A DNA stretch of 50,270 nt from Pigoraptor chileana (Eukaryota; Opisthokonta; Filasterea). Shown here in pieces: positions 46,745 to 50,270 of this stretch. The position numbers and the translations under genes are program-made. How positions within the stretch are numbered: the first letter of the stretch is position 1; each line of letters starts with the position of its first letter. The stretch spans positions 3,568-53,837 of the forward strand of contig CALSCR010004182.1 in NCBI GenBank assembly GCA_943704495.1, written 5' to 3'. Below the pieces are notes generated by a model. That model did no database searches and had not been told where the DNA came from. It saw nothing but the letters and a program-made list of their open reading frames with translations.

Positions 46745-46842
46745 CAAAACCAGTGAGCGGCAAAACGCTCTGCGGTGAGGCGGAACACACCGTGCTAAAG
46801 GCGGAACAACACCGTGGTGAGAGCGGCGGAACGCTCTAAGGA
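46745..46842 (+). repeat. Family B copies, two tandem
   Basis: GTGAGCGGCAAAACGCTCTG then ACACCGTGGTGAGAGCGGCGG and AACGCTCTAAGG, just upstream of the 46877 gene. Confidence 0.8.
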
Positions 46843-46876
46843 CTGTACAGAGTTGAAAGTAGGTCGGGACCAAACA

Positions 46877-47743
46877 ATGAGTGACTTAGCCGAGAAGAAG
46901 AAGAGGGGTCGCAAGCCAAAAAGTGTGACATTGTCGGAAACGACGGCTAAGCCGAGCATTGTTTTGGATGCGGTGTCCATTTTGCAGCCTGCGTCTCATG
47001 CGGAGGCCGAGAATGCTACCGTCATTTTGTTTTTGCCAATCAAGACTGTGCCTGCGCCGGTTTCAGACTTGAATGGTCCTGCTGTGACGCAGCTTAACAG
47101 GACGTTGACATTTGAGCCAAAGCGTGAGCAGACAGATGCAGAGCTGATGTTCAGGCTCAAGGAAGGCAAGATTGTAAAGACGATTAATCCGTTGTTCAGC
47201 ACAGATGGCTCGCCAGTAGAGTGGCCGGCAAAGTGCAGTCTGTGTTGTTGGTGGGATTGTCATCCATTTGATACGATACCGTTTTGCCTTCCTGACAAGG
47301 TGGTCAACGGCATTTATCACGTGTTTGGGTGCTTTTGCAGTCCGCAATGTGCGTTAGCATACCAGATTGACAAGTCGACTGGGTATAAAATGTGGGAGGC
47401 ATGTTCACTCATCACCAATCTCTATGAGGACCTCACAGACACAGTATGCGGTGGCATATCTCCGGCGCTTCCACGAGAGTGCTTGAAGTCTTTCAGTGGC
47501 AATGGTCAGGGAACCTTGACGATAGAGGAGTACAGGGCTGCGTGCACAACAACTCTGAGGTGCAGAGTGTCCATGCCGCCGATCTGCCCGCTAAACGTTA
47601 CGTTGGAATACTTCGATTCAAAGAAGTTCAAGGGCATCACGCAGACGGATCCAAAGGGGAAAGCAAACGAGAACAAACTGCTAAGCATGGTAAAGATCCT
47701 CGGGGGTGACAAGCTGTCCCCCCTGCCCCCCTCGCGTGTGTGA
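46877..47743 (+). CDS. VLTF-2/A1-like late transcription factor (FCS zinc finger) with AT-hook
   Basis: The 288-residue protein starts at the ATG at 46877; the earlier frame opening lies in a family B repeat. Residues 7-14 (KKKRGRKPK) are an AT-hook/nuclear-localisation type motif. The core is CSLCCWWDCHPFDTIPFCLP near residues 115-135 and then GCFCSPQCALAY near 150-162, the paired C-x2-C-W-x-C-H and FCS-x2-C zinc signature of poxvirus A1 (VLTF-2) and its NCLDV relatives, which activate late viral genes. The C-terminal half is less typical (PPICPLNVTLEYFDSKKFKG). This is one of the clearest viral markers here. The precise VLTF-2 name should be confirmed by profile search. Confidence 0.75.
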   Translation: MSDLAEKKKRGRKPKSVTLSETTAKPSIVLDAVSILQPASHAEAENATVILFLPIKTVPAPVSDLNGPAVTQLNRTLTFEPKREQTDAELMFRLKEGKIVKTINPLFSTDGSPVEWPAKCSLCCWWDCHPFDTIPFCLPDKVVNGIYHVFGCFCSPQCALAYQIDKSTGYKMWEACSLITNLYEDLTDTVCGGISPALPRECLKSFSGNGQGTLTIEEYRAACTTTLRCRVSMPPICPLNVTLEYFDSKKFKGITQTDPKGKANENKLLSMVKILGGDKLSPLPPSRV

Positions 47744-47829
47744 GTGCTATTTCATTCTTGGTTTAGCTATTTAATCGAGCGATGACCAAGAATGGCTTAG
47801 AGTGCACCAAAAATGCTGTAGGACGGGTT

Positions 47830-48200
47830 GATTTGGCCAACAGGATCCCCCCTCTGAACGAGTCCATCGAACTGAATCGCTCTCTCAAACGTGTTTCTGG
47901 GCAGAGAGCGTGTTGATTCCGCACAACGGGATCGTCCTCTAAAACTTATAGTTTGGCAGAGGTCTGGTTCCACCCAAAAGGGAGGATCATCCCCTGGAAC
48001 TTATATTTTGGCAGAGGACGTGTTGGTTCCATTCAACGGAGTGGACTTCTTAATCGTGTGGGCGGAACGGGTCGATTCCGCGCAACAGGATCCCCCACTC
48101 TCTGAACGTTTTGTGGGCAGAGGAGTGTTAGTTCCATTCTCGCCCTATTGCACGTTTGGGCTGAGGACGGGTTGATTCCGCGCGTTTTGTTGGCAGACGA
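47830..48200. repeat. Degenerate tandem repeat of about 55-65 bp (TTGATTCCGC.CAACGGGATC)
   Basis: Five to six units sharing GGCAGAGG.CGTGTTG(A/G)TTCC and CCCCTGGAACTTAT. No gene inside. Confidence 0.8.
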
Positions 48201-48224
48201 CGCGTTGACTCGGGTTGGGCAAGC

Positions 48225-49010
48225 ACAGATTGATCAAAACGGATAGTCTGTTGTGCTCGAAGACTGTATTGCGCAAGGCGAGAATGATCAAGACAGAAAG
48301 TCTCAATACGGTCTTCAGCACAAGAGACTGTCGATCAATCTGACCTGGCCCAACCCAGTCTTCGAGACAGTGAGACAGTTTGTCTTGATCATTCTGCTTG
48401 CCCAGCTGAACACAGGAGAGTGTTCAAGACAGACTCTCTTGTTCACATAACTTTTCGCGCAAGGACAGACTGATCAAGACAGACAGTCTCATGTGTTGCG
48501 CAAGGGGAGAGTGTTCAAGACAGACTTTCTTGTTCACATAACTTTTCGCGCAAGGACAGACTGATCAAGACAGACAGTCTCATGTGTTGCGCAAGGAGAG
48601 AGTGTTCAAGACAGACTCTCTTGTTCACATAACTTTTTGCGCAAGGACAGACTGATCCAAGACGGACAGTATGCTGTGCTCAAAGACTGTTTTGGGCAAA
48701 GACATAAGACGGGACAGTATGTTGTGACTGTATTGCGCAAGAAAAGAATGATCAAGATAGACAGTCTCGTGTTCTCGAAGACTGTGTTGGTCAAGGACAG
48801 ACTGGACAAGGCAGTCATGTTCTCGAAGACTGTGTTGGACAGATTGATCAAGACAGAAAGTCTCATGGTTTCGAAGACTGTGTTGGGGGCAGAATGATCA
48901 AGACAGTCAGTCGCATGGTGTCGAAGAATAGGGGCAAGGACAGAATGATCAAGACAGTCTCATGGTCTCGAAGACTAGTTTGTCCAAGGACAGATTGATC
49001 GTTGGGACAA
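48225..49010. repeat. Satellite, 91-bp unit near-exact in the centre, degenerate at both ends
   Basis: The centre has GTGTTCAAGACAGACTCTC starting at 48420, 48511 and 48602, a 91-bp period. Units contain TGATCAAGACAGACAGTCTC and CTTTTCGCGCAAGGACAG. The internal GAGAGTGTTCAAGACAG and CTGTCTTGATCATTC stretches are in both orientations around 48340-48410. The same motifs occur once at 8080-8150. No coding seen. Confidence 0.85.
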
Positions 49011-49279
49011 TCTTGAAATTTCGACAGTTTGTTGATTGCATGCCAATCTGCTCCAGATTCTGCAATACAAATAGACTGATCTCAGCCGGATTCCGAACGC
49101 AGAAGTGCACTTGCGAAAGCACTTAGCTAAGACGAGCCAGGAATGGAGCAGCTCGCGCCAATGCTGATCGAATGCGTCTTCCTGCCATTGTGCTAAAACG
49201 GCAAGCCGCGCGCACGTGACTCACGTAACTAACCTAATACGCTACGACTGTTTGAGGCAGAAAAGAGGATTGCTCGCAC
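49011..49279. other. Short intergenic stretch, nothing recognised
   Basis: No repeat unit or frame of note between the satellite and the right-end gene. Confidence 0.5.
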
Positions 49280-49594
49280 CTAAGTCGCGTCGAGCTCATT
49301 TGTCATGCCGAATTCGGCTGCATGTAGAAACTCCTTTGTGTTGAGAACGGTAAATCCACGCTCTGCATACTTGGCAATACGCCAGAGTAGGGAAGCTTCA
49401 GATTCGTTACACAGGGCTTCGCGGGGGAGTCTGATTGTCCCCTGGCGCGCAAGAATGACTTTCGGACAAGAACGTGTCGTCAGTTTGTCTCCGTCATACA
49501 CAACACGGCAGAAGCTGAGATCAAAATTATCAACTGCGTCAATAACGTCTGGATAGTACACGCGAATAAGTTGAAACTTGTTACTTCCGAGCAT
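49280..49594 (-). CDS. Nucleotidyltransferase-like gene, C-terminal piece
   Basis: The frame is open from upstream of 49594 to the stop at 49280. It contains FQLIRVYYPDVIDAVDNFDLSFC, the second conserved block of a nucleotidyltransferase-like family found in many giant viruses and some insect viruses. It then shows YDGDKL and a C-terminal helical region with LLWRIAKYAERGF. It lies directly downstream of the N-terminal piece and belongs with it. Function in these viruses is unknown. Confidence 0.6.
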   Translation of the reverse strand: MLGSNKFQLIRVYYPDVIDAVDNFDLSFCRVVYDGDKLTTRSCPKVILARQGTIRLPREALCNESEASLLWRIAKYAERGFTVLNTKEFLHAAEFGMTNELDAT

Positions 49595-49696
49595 GTACTC
49601 CTCGAGAGAAAGAACATGGCGAAGGTTGCCATACAGACGTGTCGGTAACGTCTTTGTTTTGAATCCTCCACTCTGTTCAAAGAACCTGCATAGACG

Positions 49697-50125
49697 TTAT
49701 GTGGACCTTTTGTCCGTGTAGAAAATGTCGATATCACCCACTTCATAATCTGCGCCGACAAAATGCTTCAGCGCGTAAGATCCGGCAACAATCGCTCCCG
49801 TCTCCTTGAGCACATTGCGAAATTTCTCAATGTCGATCCCCGGCAAGTCTCTCAAAATTGTCTCAGTGTGCGCAGCCGTTTGCACGCACGCAGTGTTGAC
49901 CGGAAAGACATACTTTTCAATAACAGCGTCGCTCACACGTTTGTCATGCTTGCTAGCGTCAATAATGTCCAACAGTGTGAACACACGGTTGTAACCTGCA
50001 GCTGCAAGAGCTAGAAATTCGGCGACAAGTCCCTCTCTCGATGCTACAACAAGGATGGAATGCCACTCTCTTAGGGACTGTCCACAAAAATGTGTTTTGT
50101 CCGCGCAAGGAAAAAAATGGCGCAA
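49697..50125 (-). CDS. Nucleotidyltransferase-like gene, N-terminal piece
   Basis: The piece begins without a clear ATG; the first believable residues are LREWHSILVVASREGLVAEFLALAAAGYN. It contains the fold's signature GSYALKHF (helix after the G-S turn) and then GDIDIFYTD, the D-x-D metal-binding strand of the polymerase-beta superfamily. The two Asp and the G-S are in place. With the piece at 49280 it makes up one gene that is now in two parts, either spliced or decayed. Its 5' start is not resolved inside the window; 50126-50270 holds nothing I recognise. Confidence 0.6.
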   Translation of the reverse strand: MRHFFPCADKTHFCGQSLREWHSILVVASREGLVAEFLALAAAGYNRVFTLLDIIDASKHDKRVSDAVIEKYVFPVNTACVQTAAHTETILRDLPGIDIEKFRNVLKETGAIVAGSYALKHFVGADYEVGDIDIFYTDKRST

Positions 50126-50270
50126 TGTCCCCTGTAGATTATAATATACCCATAGACAAAAATTGCGGTGCTCAGATTAGTTGCTGCCAGATTTGTTGCG
50201 AAATCCAAGCCCGATACATTTCTCAAAGTCACGCCAGTGTCATTTTTCAGTTTGTGTTCCCATGTCACCC

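Overview
The window looks like a piece of a protist nuclear chromosome in which genes with large-DNA-virus (NCLDV) affinity sit among ordinary eukaryotic genes and one young LTR retrotransposon. The alternative is a giant-virus genome that has taken up introns and a retrotransposon; the sequence alone does not settle it. I see no bacterial operon or ribosome-binding-site signals and no tRNA or rRNA genes. The species is not identifiable from what I can see; an amoeba or another giant-virus host would fit.

Layout. 1-17.8 kb is dense, nearly intronless and on both strands: a coiled-coil protein running off the left edge, an alpha/beta hydrolase, two F-box-like/ankyrin proteins, an M16 zinc peptidase, an A32-like packaging-type ATPase two bases downstream of an HNH protein, a bacterial-type class II histone deacetylase, and a divergent double-jelly-roll capsid-like protein. 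18-32.3 kb is host-like: a gene with a convincing intron at 18.5-19.7 kb, an intron-bearing dynamin, an intronless NSF/Sec18 ATPase, a four-exon RiboL-PSP-HEPN protein, and poorly resolved exons. 32.35-39.28 kb is a Ty3/gypsy element with two 897-bp LTRs differing by one base that I found; a run of Ns lies against its left LTR. 39.6-50.3 kb is dense again: a coiled-coil protein, a repeat-bearing protein divergent from an EF-hand membrane protein, a second A32-like ATPase, a Cys-rich zinc protein, a VLTF-2/A1-like FCS zinc-finger protein, long satellites, and a nucleotidyltransferase-like gene in two pieces.

The most unusual feature is a set of short, partly palindromic interspersed repeats, here called families A-E, that have entered reading frames. 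Family D (about 50 bp) lies in frame inside three unrelated genes. Family A forms the C-terminus of four genes. Families B and C form the C-termini of three more. Family E is repeated in frame in another. Roughly half of the confident genes therefore carry repeat-derived peptide. A, B and E share a core like CGTGGTG-N-GCGGCG, so they may be one superfamily. They resemble in behaviour the Rickettsia palindromic elements but here sit in a eukaryotic or giant-virus setting.

Functionally, capsid-like, packaging-ATPase-like and late-transcription-factor-like genes point to a virion-morphogenesis set, while dynamin and NSF are membrane-traffic genes. Whether the viral-type genes are a working virus, an integrated copy or domesticated genes is open.
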